Positions 17,838-25,695 of a stretch of DNA of 64,000 nucleotides are shown here, one piece after another. The stretch comes from an uncultured Eubacteriales bacterium. GTDB lineage: Bacteria > Bacillota > Clostridia > Oscillospirales > CAG-272. Positions within the stretch are counted from its first letter, which is position 1; each line of letters starts with the position of its first letter. The position numbers and the translations under genes are program-made. The notes beneath the pieces were generated by a model, which saw nothing but the letters and a program-made list of their open reading frames with translations, was not told the origin of the DNA and made no database searches. Location: positions 1 to 64,000 of the forward strand of contig CAKRZR010000004.1 of NCBI GenBank assembly GCA_934433485.1. The letters are read 5' to 3'.

Positions 17838-17866
17838 AGAATATCATGTCGCACGACAATTGTCAA
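17838..17866 (-). promoter_or_regulatory. Promoter of the FtsX permease with a dyad in the spacer
   Basis: TTGACA (17861-17866), 17 bp and TATTCT (17838-17843) on the minus strand. The spacer contains TGTCG-CA-CGACA and the overlapping GACAATTGTC, inverted repeats placed where a repressor could bind. Confidence 0.65.
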
Positions 17867-17992
17867 CACCGTTTTGTGGAATTTGTGTGATTCACCAAAA
17901 AACACGATTTCGTTTTGTACATCATGCACAGATAGAATGCGCGTAAAAAACAGTATAAAACCACACGATTTGCGATTGTTACAGCAAACCTC

Positions 17993-18021
17993 TTGCTTTT
18001 TTCGGGAAAGTGTGCTATGAT
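17993..18021 (+). promoter_or_regulatory. Promoter of the DUF5662 gene
   Basis: TTGCTT (17993-17998), 17 bp and TATGAT (18016-18021). It is weaker than its neighbours. Confidence 0.55.
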
Positions 18022-18059
18022 TCCATAAAGAGTGATACAGAGAATCGGAGGGGATCGAT

Positions 18060-18611
18060 ATGCACCCGATAAAGCATTTTGAAACGATCACACAGCATAA
18101 GAAAAAGGTCATGGAGCACTGCTTCCGCTGCGGTATACCGCTGCAAGGGCTGACCCACGATCTGAGCAAATATTCTCCGGCGGAATTTATTCCCGGCGCG
18201 CTCTATTACCAGGGCAACCGGAGTCCGAATGAGCGGGAACGGGAGCTGTTCGGCGCTTCGTCGGCATGGATGCACCACAAAGGCAGGAATCGCCACCATT
18301 TTGAGTACTGGACGGACGTGAACCCGGCGACAAAGAAGTACGAACCGGTGGAAATGCCGCTGCGATTTGTGAAAGAAATGTTCTGTGATCGCGTGGCGGC
18401 AAGCAAAATCTACAAAGGCGATGCCTATACGGATTCCTGCGCGTTGGAATATTTCCTCCACTCGCAGGCAAGGGACAATATGCATCCGAAAACCGCCAGG
18501 CTGCTCCGCCGGTGGCTGGAAATGCTGGCGAACGAGGGAGAGGAGAAAACCTTTGCCCATATCCGAAAAATTCGCCACGTCCGCTATGGAGAAACACCCG
18601 GCAAGGAATAA
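18060..18611 (+). CDS. DUF5662 family protein (HD-like)
   Basis: The 183-residue protein matches the DUF5662 pattern: GLTHDLSKYSPAEF (H33-D34), PNERERELFGASSAWMHHKGRNRHHFEYW and a C-terminal LRRWLEMLANEGEE helix. The HD doublet and clustered histidines suggest a metal-dependent phosphohydrolase-like fold, but no function is established for the family. GGAGGG lies upstream of ATG 18060. It is monocistronic with its own promoter and divergent from the FtsX permease. Confidence 0.8.
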   Translation: MHPIKHFETITQHKKKVMEHCFRCGIPLQGLTHDLSKYSPAEFIPGALYYQGNRSPNERERELFGASSAWMHHKGRNRHHFEYWTDVNPATKKYEPVEMPLRFVKEMFCDRVAASKIYKGDAYTDSCALEYFLHSQARDNMHPKTARLLRRWLEMLANEGEEKTFAHIRKIRHVRYGETPGKE

Positions 18612-18711
18612 GGAAGAAAAAGACAAATTCTGACCACAAAGGCAACGCGTCCCCAACGTGCGGACTTTGGACAAGACCGCACGCGGCTACGCCGGAGCTG
18701 TAAATCAAAAC

Positions 18712-18762
18712 AAAAGGGCATATCCGTTCCGCTTTTTACGGTGGGGACGGGTATGCCCTTTC
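18712..18762. terminator. Shared terminator between convergent genes
   Basis: AAAGGGCATATCCGTTCC (from 18713) pairs, with wobbles, with GGGACGGGTATGCCCTTT (to about 18761). T-rich runs lie on both sides: TTTC downstream on plus and TTTTGTTTTG on minus. Confidence 0.75.
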
Positions 18763-18774
18763 TCTATTCTGTAA

Positions 18775-19728
18775 TTACGATACGTGGCGTATGCGTCGTT
18801 TGCATGTACATATGAGCACCGCGGCGGAGAATAACGCCATACAGCGAAATGCAGCGTGATGATCCGCTGTAGAGGGAGATAGCACATCTGTGCGTGCGCC
18901 ATCGTCCTCCGTATAGGAATGGGTCGCGTAGTACCCGGTCGGTTTTTCGTATTCCGTACCGTACAGCACTGCCGTATCCTCTATCAGCACATTCGCGTTG
19001 CGCACACAAAAACCGCGATTGCCGTCGGGAATGCGCAAAAGGGAAGTGCGTTCTAGCGTCTGGGACTGTCCGCCGCAGGATACCGTCACTGTGTGCAAAA
19101 CACCGTCCACCACCGGAATGATCGCTCGAATCGCGTCTCCGTCACGGTAATGTTGCACAATCTCTTTGTTCAAATCGCCGAAATCGTCCAGAGAACCATC
19201 CGCGCGAAAGACCACCGCTGTGACGTTCGAAGGCTTTTCTCCGGTACAGGTCAACAGAAACGCGAAATATCCGTTTGTGGCATGGATGTCCAAAAAGCGA
19301 AAGGTCAGATCGATCGTATATGTATCCGTGTTCTCAATTTCCGGAAGGATCGCGTAGGTGCGCTTGTCTCCATTCGGTTGTATCACCAGTCCGTCCTCGC
19401 GAACACCGATTTGTGCGTGTGTATCGTTGGCACTGCCGACACGGAGCCCGGCGAGCGACGTAGTGGAGACACGGGTGAAGTCCTGGTGGTATAACACCTC
19501 ACCGGCGGTATGATCCGCCAAAACGGCGGTTGCCAAAGACAGGATGAGCATGATCGCGCAAAAAACGGTGCGAAAAAAGGCGCGCATCCGCGGAATGTGG
19601 CAGATACAGCGACAAAAGCGCGCATTCTCCGAAAACGGTGGTTTATAACGGTGCGTCCGGGTATCCGGCGAACAGACCGCGGAGGATGCGATTTCCAAAT
19701 GGGTACCCTTCTCAAAATAACTGCGCAT
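18775..19728 (-). CDS. Surface protein with LamG/GH16-like domain and C-terminal membrane anchor
   Basis: The 317-residue protein has an odd architecture. The basic/Cys-rich N-terminus of ~47 residues comes before a signal or anchor helix (AFFRTVFCAIMLILSLATAVLA). A ~200-residue beta-sandwich then follows, rich in strands such as YTIDLTFRFLDIHATNGYFAFLL and SNVTAVVFRADGS, as in LamG/3-keto-disaccharide hydrolase-like domains. A C-terminal hydrophobic segment (MALFSAAVLICT) ends with KRRIRHVS, a stop-transfer. The start 19728 was chosen because AAAGGGG lies 9 nt upstream and the promoter is immediately before it. A later ATG (19587) lacks a site. It probably binds glycan at the cell surface; no enzyme residues are recognised. 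Confidence 0.65.
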   Translation of the reverse strand: MRSYFEKGTHLEIASSAVCSPDTRTHRYKPPFSENARFCRCICHIPRMRAFFRTVFCAIMLILSLATAVLADHTAGEVLYHQDFTRVSTTSLAGLRVGSANDTHAQIGVREDGLVIQPNGDKRTYAILPEIENTDTYTIDLTFRFLDIHATNGYFAFLLTCTGEKPSNVTAVVFRADGSLDDFGDLNKEIVQHYRDGDAIRAIIPVVDGVLHTVTVSCGGQSQTLERTSLLRIPDGNRGFCVRNANVLIEDTAVLYGTEYEKPTGYYATHSYTEDDGARTDVLSPSTADHHAAFRCMALFSAAVLICTCKRRIRHVS

Positions 19729-19756
19729 GGAAACCAACCCCTTTCTCTCCCATCTT

Positions 19757-19785
19757 ATTATACCGGTTTTGCGCGAGTTCGTCAA
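19757..19785 (-). promoter_or_regulatory. Promoter of the surface-protein gene
   Basis: TTGACG (19780-19785), 17 bp and TATAAT (19757-19762) on the minus strand. Confidence 0.8.
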
Positions 19786-19897
19786 GGGGATAGCCGACGA
19801 TTTCGGAATTTCGTCAATTTGCGCCATCGTTTGTGCAATTTGCAACGTAAAAAACGCTATCGCAATTCCCACATAGCAATACAGCGAAAGAAATCCC

Positions 19898-19926
19898 TTG
19901 ACGAGAGGCAAAAACCATGGTATACT
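19898..19926 (+). promoter_or_regulatory. Promoter of the COG2509 gene
   Basis: TTGACG (19898-19903), 17 bp and TATACT (19921-19926). The transcript starts near 19933, ruling out ATG 19917 as the start codon. Confidence 0.8.
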
Positions 19927-20006
19927 ATATTTTTGGTATGTCCAATACCCGCAATGAGCCAACTTCCTCTCATTGTCAATGGAAGAATCCCCCTATGAGG
20001 TATGCT

Positions 20007-21392
20007 ATGAAAAAACTGGACTATGACGTGATCATCATCGGTGCCGGTCCCGGCGGTATTTTTTCCGCCTATGAGCTGGCGACAAAGGATCCATCGATCC
20101 GAATCGGTGTGTTTGAGGCTGGCAATCCGCTCGACAAACGGAAATGTCCCATCGACGGCGTGCACGTGAAAACCTGCTGCCACTGCAAAACCTGTGCGAT
20201 CATGAGCGGCTTCGGAGGCGCCGGCGCCTTTTCAGATGGAAAATACAACATTACAAACGATTTCGGCGGCACACTGTACGAATACATCGGCAAAAAGGAA
20301 GCCATCGAGCTGATGCAGTATGTCGACCACATCAATGTCACGCACGGTGGGGAAAACTGCAAGCTCTATACAACAGCCGGCTCGCGCTTCAAAAAGCTCT
20401 GCATGCAGAACCAGCTCCACCTGCTTGAAGCATCTGTGCGTCATCTCGGCACAGACATCAACTACGTTGTACTGGAAAACCTCTACAACGAGCTATCCGC
20501 GCGTGTGGATTTCCATTTCAACACCCACATCGACCACATTGAGAAAATCGAGGGCGGCTATCGTGTGGAAAGCGCGAAGGGAGCGCATACCTGTCGTGCG
20601 TGCATCGTGTCGGTCGGACGCTCCGGCTCCAAATGGATGGAAGGCGTGTGCGAACATCTCGGCATCAAAACCGTCTCTAACCGTGTGGACATCGGTGTGC
20701 GTGTGGAATTGCCCGCGGTGATCTTCAGCCACCTGACCGACGAGCTGTACGAGAGCAAGATCGTCTACCGTACAAAGAATTACGAAGACGCGGTGCGCAC
20801 GTTCTGCATGAATCCGCGTGGCAGCGTCGTAACGGAGAATACAAACGGTATCATCACCGTAAACGGTCACAGCTATGAGGATCCCGCCAAACAGACGGAG
20901 AACACAAACTTTGCGCTTCTGGTCGCAAAACACTTTTCCGAACCGTTCAAGGATTCCAACGGCTACGGCGAGAGCATCGCGCGGCTTTCCAATATGCTCG
21001 GCGGCGGCGTGATCGTCCAGCGGTTCGGCGATCTTATCAGCGGCAGACGGAGCACGAAAAAGCGGATCGAGGAAGGCATGGTTGAGCCTACGCTTGCCGC
21101 TACACCGGGAGATCTGTCCCTTGTACTGCCGAAGCGGATCCTCGACGGACTGATTGAGATGATCTACGCTCTGGACAAGATCGCACCCGGTACCGCCAAT
21201 CCCGATACGCTTCTCTATGGCGTGGAGGTCAAATTCTACAATATGCAGGTCGACATCGACGAGAATCTTGAAACGAACCATAAGGGACTGTACGTCATCG
21301 GAGACGGCTCCGGTGTGACGCATTCCCTTTCGCATGCTTCCGCAAGCGGCGTGTACGTCGCCCGTCGGATCCTTGAGAGCGATCCTGCGTGA
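20007..21392 (+). CDS. FAD-dependent dehydrogenase, COG2509 family
   Basis: The 461-residue flavoprotein opens with a dinucleotide-binding site, YDVIIIGAGPGGIFSAYEL. Residues ~50-75 hold a cysteine cluster (CPIDGVHVKTCCHCKTC) next to GFGGAGAFSDGKYN, the COG2509 hallmark. A C-terminal GLYVIGDGSGVTHSLSHAS completes the FAD fold. ATG 20007 has a modest GAGG site. COG2509 proteins are conserved in Firmicutes but their substrate is not established; the cysteines could hold an iron-sulfur centre. The gene is monocistronic, with its own promoter and a strong terminator. Confidence 0.87.
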   Translation: MKKLDYDVIIIGAGPGGIFSAYELATKDPSIRIGVFEAGNPLDKRKCPIDGVHVKTCCHCKTCAIMSGFGGAGAFSDGKYNITNDFGGTLYEYIGKKEAIELMQYVDHINVTHGGENCKLYTTAGSRFKKLCMQNQLHLLEASVRHLGTDINYVVLENLYNELSARVDFHFNTHIDHIEKIEGGYRVESAKGAHTCRACIVSVGRSGSKWMEGVCEHLGIKTVSNRVDIGVRVELPAVIFSHLTDELYESKIVYRTKNYEDAVRTFCMNPRGSVVTENTNGIITVNGHSYEDPAKQTENTNFALLVAKHFSEPFKDSNGYGESIARLSNMLGGGVIVQRFGDLISGRRSTKKRIEEGMVEPTLAATPGDLSLVLPKRILDGLIEMIYALDKIAPGTANPDTLLYGVEVKFYNMQVDIDENLETNHKGLYVIGDGSGVTHSLSHASASGVYVARRILESDPA

Positions 21393-21410
21393 CGACCTGT
21401 TTCCCACGGA

Positions 21411-21447
21411 AAAAGGCGCAGATTTTTTCAAAATCTGCGCCTTTTTT
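21411..21447. terminator. Bidirectional terminator between COG2509 and tetR
   Basis: AAAAGGCGCAGATTTT (21411-21426) and its complement (21430-21445) form a 16-bp stem with a 3-nt loop and T6. The A-run opposite serves the convergent tetR gene, whose stop codon lies in the end of the stem. Confidence 0.92.
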
Positions 21448-22060
21448 ATCGTCTTTTTTTGCGTTCGACAGCAATGCGCCGTCCGATCTCCGTGAGACAG
21501 CTGTCCAGCATCGTGTGTATGCGGGTCTTGTCCTGCGGCGCTGCGTCATAGGCGGCATAGAGGAAAAACATGGGCGCGTACAGGGACAGGGCAAGAGAAG
21601 CGCTATCCGGAATCTGCCAGCTTTCCAATAAATCCGTGACATATCCGACCGGTCCGGAGACGAGGTAGCCTTCATAGAGCCGTCGCATTTCGGGATCGCG
21701 GTACTGCTCCAGAGTCAGCATTTTGCGAAACGAGGACGCGAACGGATCCTCCGTCCAGTAGATGAACTGCGCATGGCTGAACGCGAGCAGCGATTCCGTC
21801 GCACTGTCCCGGTACGCCTGTTCCATTTCTGAGAACGTACCGTCCGGAACGTGGTATTCCGTGGCGCGCTGTGCGTCCTCTGCCTCCATCCGTGCGACAA
21901 TGGCGTCGAAAATGGCCCGTTTGTTTTCATAATGGCGGTACAGCGCACCCTTTGTAATGCCAAGTACGTCCGCAATCGCGCTGACCGACACCGCTTCATA
22001 TCCATCTCTCGCAAAAAGAGTAAGTGCGGTCTGTAAAATCCGTTCCTTTGTATCCTGCAT
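21446..22060 (-). CDS. TetR/AcrR-family transcriptional regulator
   Basis: The 204-residue protein has an N-terminal TetR domain (KERILQTALTLFARDGYEAVSVSAIADVLGITKGALYRHYENK; helix-turn-helix about 25-46, quoted as family signature) and an all-helical ligand domain. CAGGAG lies upstream of ATG 22060. Its promoter carries AACGATCGTT, a palindrome that also occurs twice at the methyltransferase promoter 29325-29374. I infer that it represses itself and that gene. The ligand is unknown. No efflux pump is adjacent, unlike typical AcrR regulators. Confidence 0.92.
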   Translation of the reverse strand: MQDTKERILQTALTLFARDGYEAVSVSAIADVLGITKGALYRHYENKRAIFDAIVARMEAEDAQRATEYHVPDGTFSEMEQAYRDSATESLLAFSHAQFIYWTEDPFASSFRKMLTLEQYRDPEMRRLYEGYLVSGPVGYVTDLLESWQIPDSASLALSLYAPMFFLYAAYDAAPQDKTRIHTMLDSCLTEIGRRIAVERKKRR

Positions 22061-22079
22061 CGCGAAACTCCTGTGAAGA

Positions 22080-22126
22080 AAACGATCGTTTACCGATAGT
22101 ATACCAAACATGCGTCACCTTGTCAA
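22080..22126 (-). promoter_or_regulatory. tetR promoter with AACGATCGTT operator
   Basis: TTGACA (22121-22126), 17 bp and TATACT (22098-22103) on the minus strand. The palindrome AAACGATCGTTT (22080-22091) covers the transcription start. The spacer reads CAAACATGCGT.. and matches 10 of 17 positions of the operator in the methyltransferase promoter spacer, so it may be a degenerate second site. Confidence 0.85.
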
Positions 22127-22152
22127 GGAAAAACGGAAAAATTCCCGTTTCC
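22127..22152 (-). terminator. Weak hairpin after the PNPOx operon
   Basis: GGAAACGGG-type arms (22127-22136 and 22144-22152) with TTTTT in loop and tail. It lies directly upstream of the tetR -35 box and ends the minus-strand operon that stops at 22221. Confidence 0.4.
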
Positions 22153-22220
22153 TATGTATAGGACTCTGGCATAACAGCACCTGTTCTTTCTTTCCCAGAT
22201 GAAATGGTTGTTTTCGTGTG

Positions 22221-22637
22221 TCAGAGATCGTATCGCGTGCCGTGTGAGAACAATGTGCCTCCGGTCAACTGGATACGGAGGATCACGGTGTTTCGATCCG
22301 CGAAATTGTTGTGCCCATTGTCGATCCATGTTGAGAATACTGTGCGCAGCTTTTGCGCAATCGCTTTGTTCTCCGGCTTGCCAAAATATCCGAGATTCTT
22401 GCCGATGCCGTATGCCGTGAACCATTCTCTGCAGATTGCGACCACCGGATTTTTTGCGATTTGCTGCATTTTTCCCGACAATGCGTTTGTGATCACATAA
22501 AACATTCCGTCTTCATAGTATGTGTTTACGTATCGCACATACGGAATATTGTCTATCGATGTTGCGAGCGGAAGGACGGTATCCTTTCCGAAGCGGTCTA
22601 TGCGTATCTTTTCCGCTGTGTCGTTCCATGTTCTCAT
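22221..22637 (-). CDS. Pyridoxamine 5'-phosphate oxidase-like (split-barrel FMN) protein
   Basis: The 138-residue protein has the flavin split-barrel pattern: VLPLATSIDNIPYVRYVNTYYEDGMFYVITNA, then KMQQIAKNPVVAICREWFTAYGIGKNLGYF. These short PNPOx-like proteins are FMN- or F420-type binders of unknown substrate, not true PdxH enzymes. It is the last gene of a four-gene operon, starting 10 bp after the GNAT stop. It is AT-richer than its neighbours. Confidence 0.82.
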   Translation of the reverse strand: MRTWNDTAEKIRIDRFGKDTVLPLATSIDNIPYVRYVNTYYEDGMFYVITNALSGKMQQIAKNPVVAICREWFTAYGIGKNLGYFGKPENKAIAQKLRTVFSTWIDNGHNNFADRNTVILRIQLTGGTLFSHGTRYDL

Positions 22638-22647
22638 TCTGTGCTAC

Positions 22648-23076
22648 TTATTCTTTGCAAATCATCTGCATCATGCCGGGACCGTCCCATGCGTTCGGAC
22701 GTGCCTCAAAGCCGTGTTTTTTATAAAACGGAACTGCGTCCGGTGTGCTGATGCATTCCAGCGATACCGCCCAATCCGTCTGGATGGACGTGCGCAGAAA
22801 GCGCAGCAGCTCCTCCATCAGCCGTGAACCGACACCGCAGTGTTGGTATTCCGGCAGAACGGCAAAATCCTTGAGGTAAAAGGACATTCCACCGTCGCCG
22901 ATCAGTCGTACCATTCCGACAGGCTGATGGCTTGCCGTAACATACGCCGCAAAGACCGCCGCGGAGTGCGTCAATGCCGCCTCAATCTGCTCCATCGACG
23001 GCGCGTTCCAGCCAACGGAGGTATACAGCACGTGAAATTCCGCCGCTGTAAGGGTGTTCTTTCGGATCTCTATCAT
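22648..23076 (-). CDS. GNAT family N-acetyltransferase
   Basis: The 142-residue enzyme has GNAT motif A (LKDFAVLPEYQHCGVGSRLMEELL), motif B with FYKKHGFEARP, and the N-terminal IEIRKNTLTAAEFHVLYTSVGW. It transfers acetyl from acetyl-CoA to an unknown amine. AAGGAGACT places the start at 23076 rather than at the upstream ATG. It is third in the minus-strand operon after DUF5131 (33-bp gap). Confidence 0.88.
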   Translation of the reverse strand: MIEIRKNTLTAAEFHVLYTSVGWNAPSMEQIEAALTHSAAVFAAYVTASHQPVGMVRLIGDGGMSFYLKDFAVLPEYQHCGVGSRLMEELLRFLRTSIQTDWAVSLECISTPDAVPFYKKHGFEARPNAWDGPGMMQMICKE

Positions 23077-23108
23077 ATAGTCTCCTTCCTGCACCGCACA
23101 GCTCTTTG

Positions 23109-23903
23109 TCAAATGGTGTCCAGACCCGCTTTTTTCGCCTGTACATGCTGCAGCTTTCGTGGGATATGGTACTCTTTCCCATCCTTATAAAGCCGCGTGC
23201 CGGTCTGGTGATACGAAAAGGGAACGCCGGCTCTGACGCACTGTTCCCGGATCGACAAAACCCACCCGTAATCGCATATCCGTACGTTGTCTCCGGATTC
23301 TCCACCGACCGTCACCTGCTCGATGGGAGCACTTGGTACGGCGAGATATGGCGCGAGAACAATCGGCGTGAGAAGCGGCTCCGCGATGATCCAGCGATGG
23401 CGGATCGGCAGAGAGAGAAAGACAGACAGCCGTTTGTCCGCGTGCGCCTGATCCTCACAGGTACAACCAATCACGACATTGTCGTAGCCGTCTCCCCAAT
23501 CGTCCGGCAGAAAAGTGCTCAATCGCTCGATCCGCTTTGTGAAAAAGACAAAACGTACATCCGACCGCGCCCGCATCATCCGAAAGCAGTCCGTGCGCCA
23601 TTCATCCGCATCCGAAAGCAGAAAATCGGACGTAAACGAGGTCATCACCACACTGCCCGGCGGTATTTTATAGGAACCGTCCCGTCTGCGACGTAGCGGA
23701 AGATCAAAATCCGCGTTTTTTCGACAGACACTGGAGGCGATCTCCGTTCCGTACCGCGCGTCGTTTCGGTATACATAGCAGTATTTGCATCCCGGAGAGA
23801 CCTTGGTGCAGCCATGCCACGGATTCCACCCGAACGTTTGCGGAGTGTCGGTACGCGGTGCCGCATCCTCCTGCCACAGTGAGAGCTGTCCCGGATCTGT
23901 CAT
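23109..23903 (-). CDS. DUF5131 family protein (phage Gp37/Gp68-like, radical-SAM type)
   Basis: The 264-residue protein has TFGWNPWHGCTKVSPGCKYCY, with a CX6CX2C cysteine set as in the DUF5131/Gp37-Gp68 family. It continues with YRNDARYG, FTSDFLLSDADEWR and SGGESG-like GGESGDNVRICDYGWVL. The three cysteines suggest a radical-SAM iron-sulfur cluster, though the activity is unknown. Its ATG overlaps the stop of the upstream TIGR04076 gene by 4 bp, so translation is coupled. These genes also occur in phages, but no other phage genes lie here. Confidence 0.87.
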   Translation of the reverse strand: MTDPGQLSLWQEDAAPRTDTPQTFGWNPWHGCTKVSPGCKYCYVYRNDARYGTEIASSVCRKNADFDLPLRRRRDGSYKIPPGSVVMTSFTSDFLLSDADEWRTDCFRMMRARSDVRFVFFTKRIERLSTFLPDDWGDGYDNVVIGCTCEDQAHADKRLSVFLSLPIRHRWIIAEPLLTPIVLAPYLAVPSAPIEQVTVGGESGDNVRICDYGWVLSIREQCVRAGVPFSYHQTGTRLYKDGKEYHIPRKLQHVQAKKAGLDTI

Positions 23904-24277
23904 GCGTTTGTATCCGTATCTCCGGCAGACAGCGCGTTGCCGCGGAAGAAGTTGCCGTTTTCCGTTTCCCGCTTTTCCGCGCGCAGACGAAAGATTACAC
24001 AGCCGTCCGGACAGACCACGGTTTTTTCATATGGTCCCTCGCCGCCGAGATTTCGCAGATCCCCGCCGCTGCGCACTGCTTCCATGAGCGGAAAGAGCAG
24101 AAGCATCGTTTTCGGACAGATCCCGCAGCCATCCGCGTTTACCGGACTGCCGTAGGTGGAGACATATCGGTCGCCGATCTCCTCGCCATTGCGGCAGTAG
24201 CCAACGGTTTTGTCGCCGCGCAGATAGCTGATCACGTCCACGGTGAACGTGTACTCCTCATCATACCATTTTTGCAT
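23900..24277 (-). CDS. TIGR04076 family protein
   Basis: The 125-residue protein has FTVDVISYLRGDKTVGYCRNGEEIGDRYVS, then GCGICPKTMLLLFPLMEAVRSGGDLRNLG and VVCPDGCVIFRL, the standard TIGR04076 signature with conserved cysteines. The function is unknown; a small metal-binding role is possible. AAAGGG lies upstream of ATG 24277. It heads the minus operon TIGR04076-DUF5131-GNAT-PNPOx. Confidence 0.85.
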   Translation of the reverse strand: MQKWYDEEYTFTVDVISYLRGDKTVGYCRNGEEIGDRYVSTYGSPVNADGCGICPKTMLLLFPLMEAVRSGGDLRNLGGEGPYEKTVVCPDGCVIFRLRAEKRETENGNFFRGNALSAGDTDTNA

Positions 24278-24316
24278 TGTCAAATCCCTTTCATTGCGAG
24301 AAAATGTTCGACATCT

Positions 24317-24345
24317 ATTATACAGCACACAAGGATGTAAATCAA
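24317..24345 (-). promoter_or_regulatory. Promoter of the TIGR04076 operon
   Basis: TTGATT (24340-24345), 17 bp and TATAAT (24317-24322) on the minus strand, divergent from the capA-like promoter 40 bp away. Confidence 0.78.
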
Positions 24346-24386
24346 GTGGCTTTAATTCATTTTTTCAAAAATCAAGAAAAGGAAGG

Positions 24387-24415
24387 TTGCAAACGGATAA
24401 TCGATGTGCTATACT
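24387..24415 (+). promoter_or_regulatory. Promoter of the CapA-like gene
   Basis: TTGCAA (24387-24392), 17 bp and TATACT (24410-24415). The transcript starts near 24422, about 35 bp before the start codon. Confidence 0.78.
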
Positions 24416-24456
24416 GTAGAAAATCAACAAATCAGAACTTTTACAGGAGGTATCCC

Positions 24457-25623
24457 ATGAAACTGCTCTTCACCGGAGACGTATGCTTCAAATATCAGCC
24501 GGAGCTTGATGAAACGATGGCAAAGGCGGCGCTCGAAAATCTGCTGCCCATTTTCCGGCAGGCGGACTACCGCGTCATGAATCTTGAGACGCCGCTCTGT
24601 CCGGAGGGTATCGGTGCGCCAATCGAAAAAAGCGGGCCTAATATCGTAGGCAGACCGGAGAACGCCGCGTTTCTGACGGTTGCCGGGTGTGACTGCGCCA
24701 TTCTTGCAAACAATCACACGGGTGACTACGGTGACGACGCGCTGTTTGCCACACTGGACATCCTGGACAGCCGTGGCATCGCCCATACAGGTGCTGGCGC
24801 CAATATCGACGAAGCGTATATACCGTGGCGGATCACGAAAGACGGCATATCGGTGTCCGTGATCGCGGTGTGCGAGAATGAGTTCGGCATCGCAACGGCG
24901 GAAAAACCGGGCGCGGCAGGCTTTTCCATAGAGCGGCTCGGCGATCGGATCCGCGCGGAACGGATGGTATCGCGGTACGTGATCGTCGTATTCCACGGCG
25001 GCGCGGAGCACTATCCGCTCCCCACGCCCTTGACGCGCGAACGGTACCGCACTATTATCCGTCTCGGTGCGGACGCGGTCATCGGCGGACATCCGCACAC
25101 CATGCAGGGGTATGAGCTCTGCGACGGCAAGCCGATCTACTACAGCATGGGCAATTTCTTCTTCCAGTATGTTCCGAGGCAGGAAGCGTCGTGGTATCGT
25201 GGGTACATGGTGCAGCTTGATTTCACGGAAACGGGCGTGTCCGGCGAGGTGATCCCGTATACGGCGGATCCCGATACCATGCGCCTGACGCCCGTGACCG
25301 GACAGGGCTATACGAATACCATCGCGTATCTGGAAACGCTGTCAGCGTATATCGCGGATACCGCCAAGCTGCGCCGTATGTACGAGGGCTGGTGTACGAT
25401 GAGCGGCTTCGGCTACAGCAGATCGCTCGTGCTCGATCCGGCGTACATGACCGTCACCAACACACCCGCGCCGATCGCACCGCTCAAGAATCTCTACAGC
25501 TGTGAAGCCCACAACGAGCTGATGCGCACCACGCTCGATCTCGCCTTTTTCGGCGGACTCGCCAAAGCCGCGGAGGCAAGGAACGAGATACGCCGCCTGC
25601 AAGTGATGCCGGAGATCGACTGA
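24457..25623 (+). CDS. CapA/PgsA-family metallophosphoesterase
   Basis: The 388-residue protein has the CapA fold motifs: MKLLFTGDVCF (metal Asp), MNLETPLCP, ILANNHTGDYGDDAL, VVFHGGAEHYPLPT and ADAVIGGHPHTMQGYEL. CapA proteins are calcineurin-like phosphoesterases tied to poly-gamma-glutamate or capsule production. Here there is no signal peptide, and no capsule genes adjoin, so a cytoplasmic role is likely. ATG 24457 follows AGGAGG. It is flanked by its own promoter and terminator. Confidence 0.9.
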   Translation: MKLLFTGDVCFKYQPELDETMAKAALENLLPIFRQADYRVMNLETPLCPEGIGAPIEKSGPNIVGRPENAAFLTVAGCDCAILANNHTGDYGDDALFATLDILDSRGIAHTGAGANIDEAYIPWRITKDGISVSVIAVCENEFGIATAEKPGAAGFSIERLGDRIRAERMVSRYVIVVFHGGAEHYPLPTPLTRERYRTIIRLGADAVIGGHPHTMQGYELCDGKPIYYSMGNFFFQYVPRQEASWYRGYMVQLDFTETGVSGEVIPYTADPDTMRLTPVTGQGYTNTIAYLETLSAYIADTAKLRRMYEGWCTMSGFGYSRSLVLDPAYMTVTNTPAPIAPLKNLYSCEAHNELMRTTLDLAFFGGLAKAAEARNEIRRLQVMPEID

Positions 25624-25631
25624 ATCTTCAC

Positions 25632-25679
25632 AAAAAACGAGGAATTTTCCGAAATCACAGGGAGAATTCCTCGTTTTTT
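25632..25679. terminator. Bidirectional terminator between the capA-like and M56 genes
   Basis: AAAAAACGAGGAATTT pairs with GAATTCCTCGTTTTTT. A and T runs on both ends serve the convergent genes. Confidence 0.9.
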
Positions 25680-25695
25680 CACTTTATACGGTCAT

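Noticed and set aside
23109..23903. Prophage signature from the Gp37/Gp68-like gene
   Set aside because: Only this gene has a phage link; neighbours are ordinary metabolic genes.
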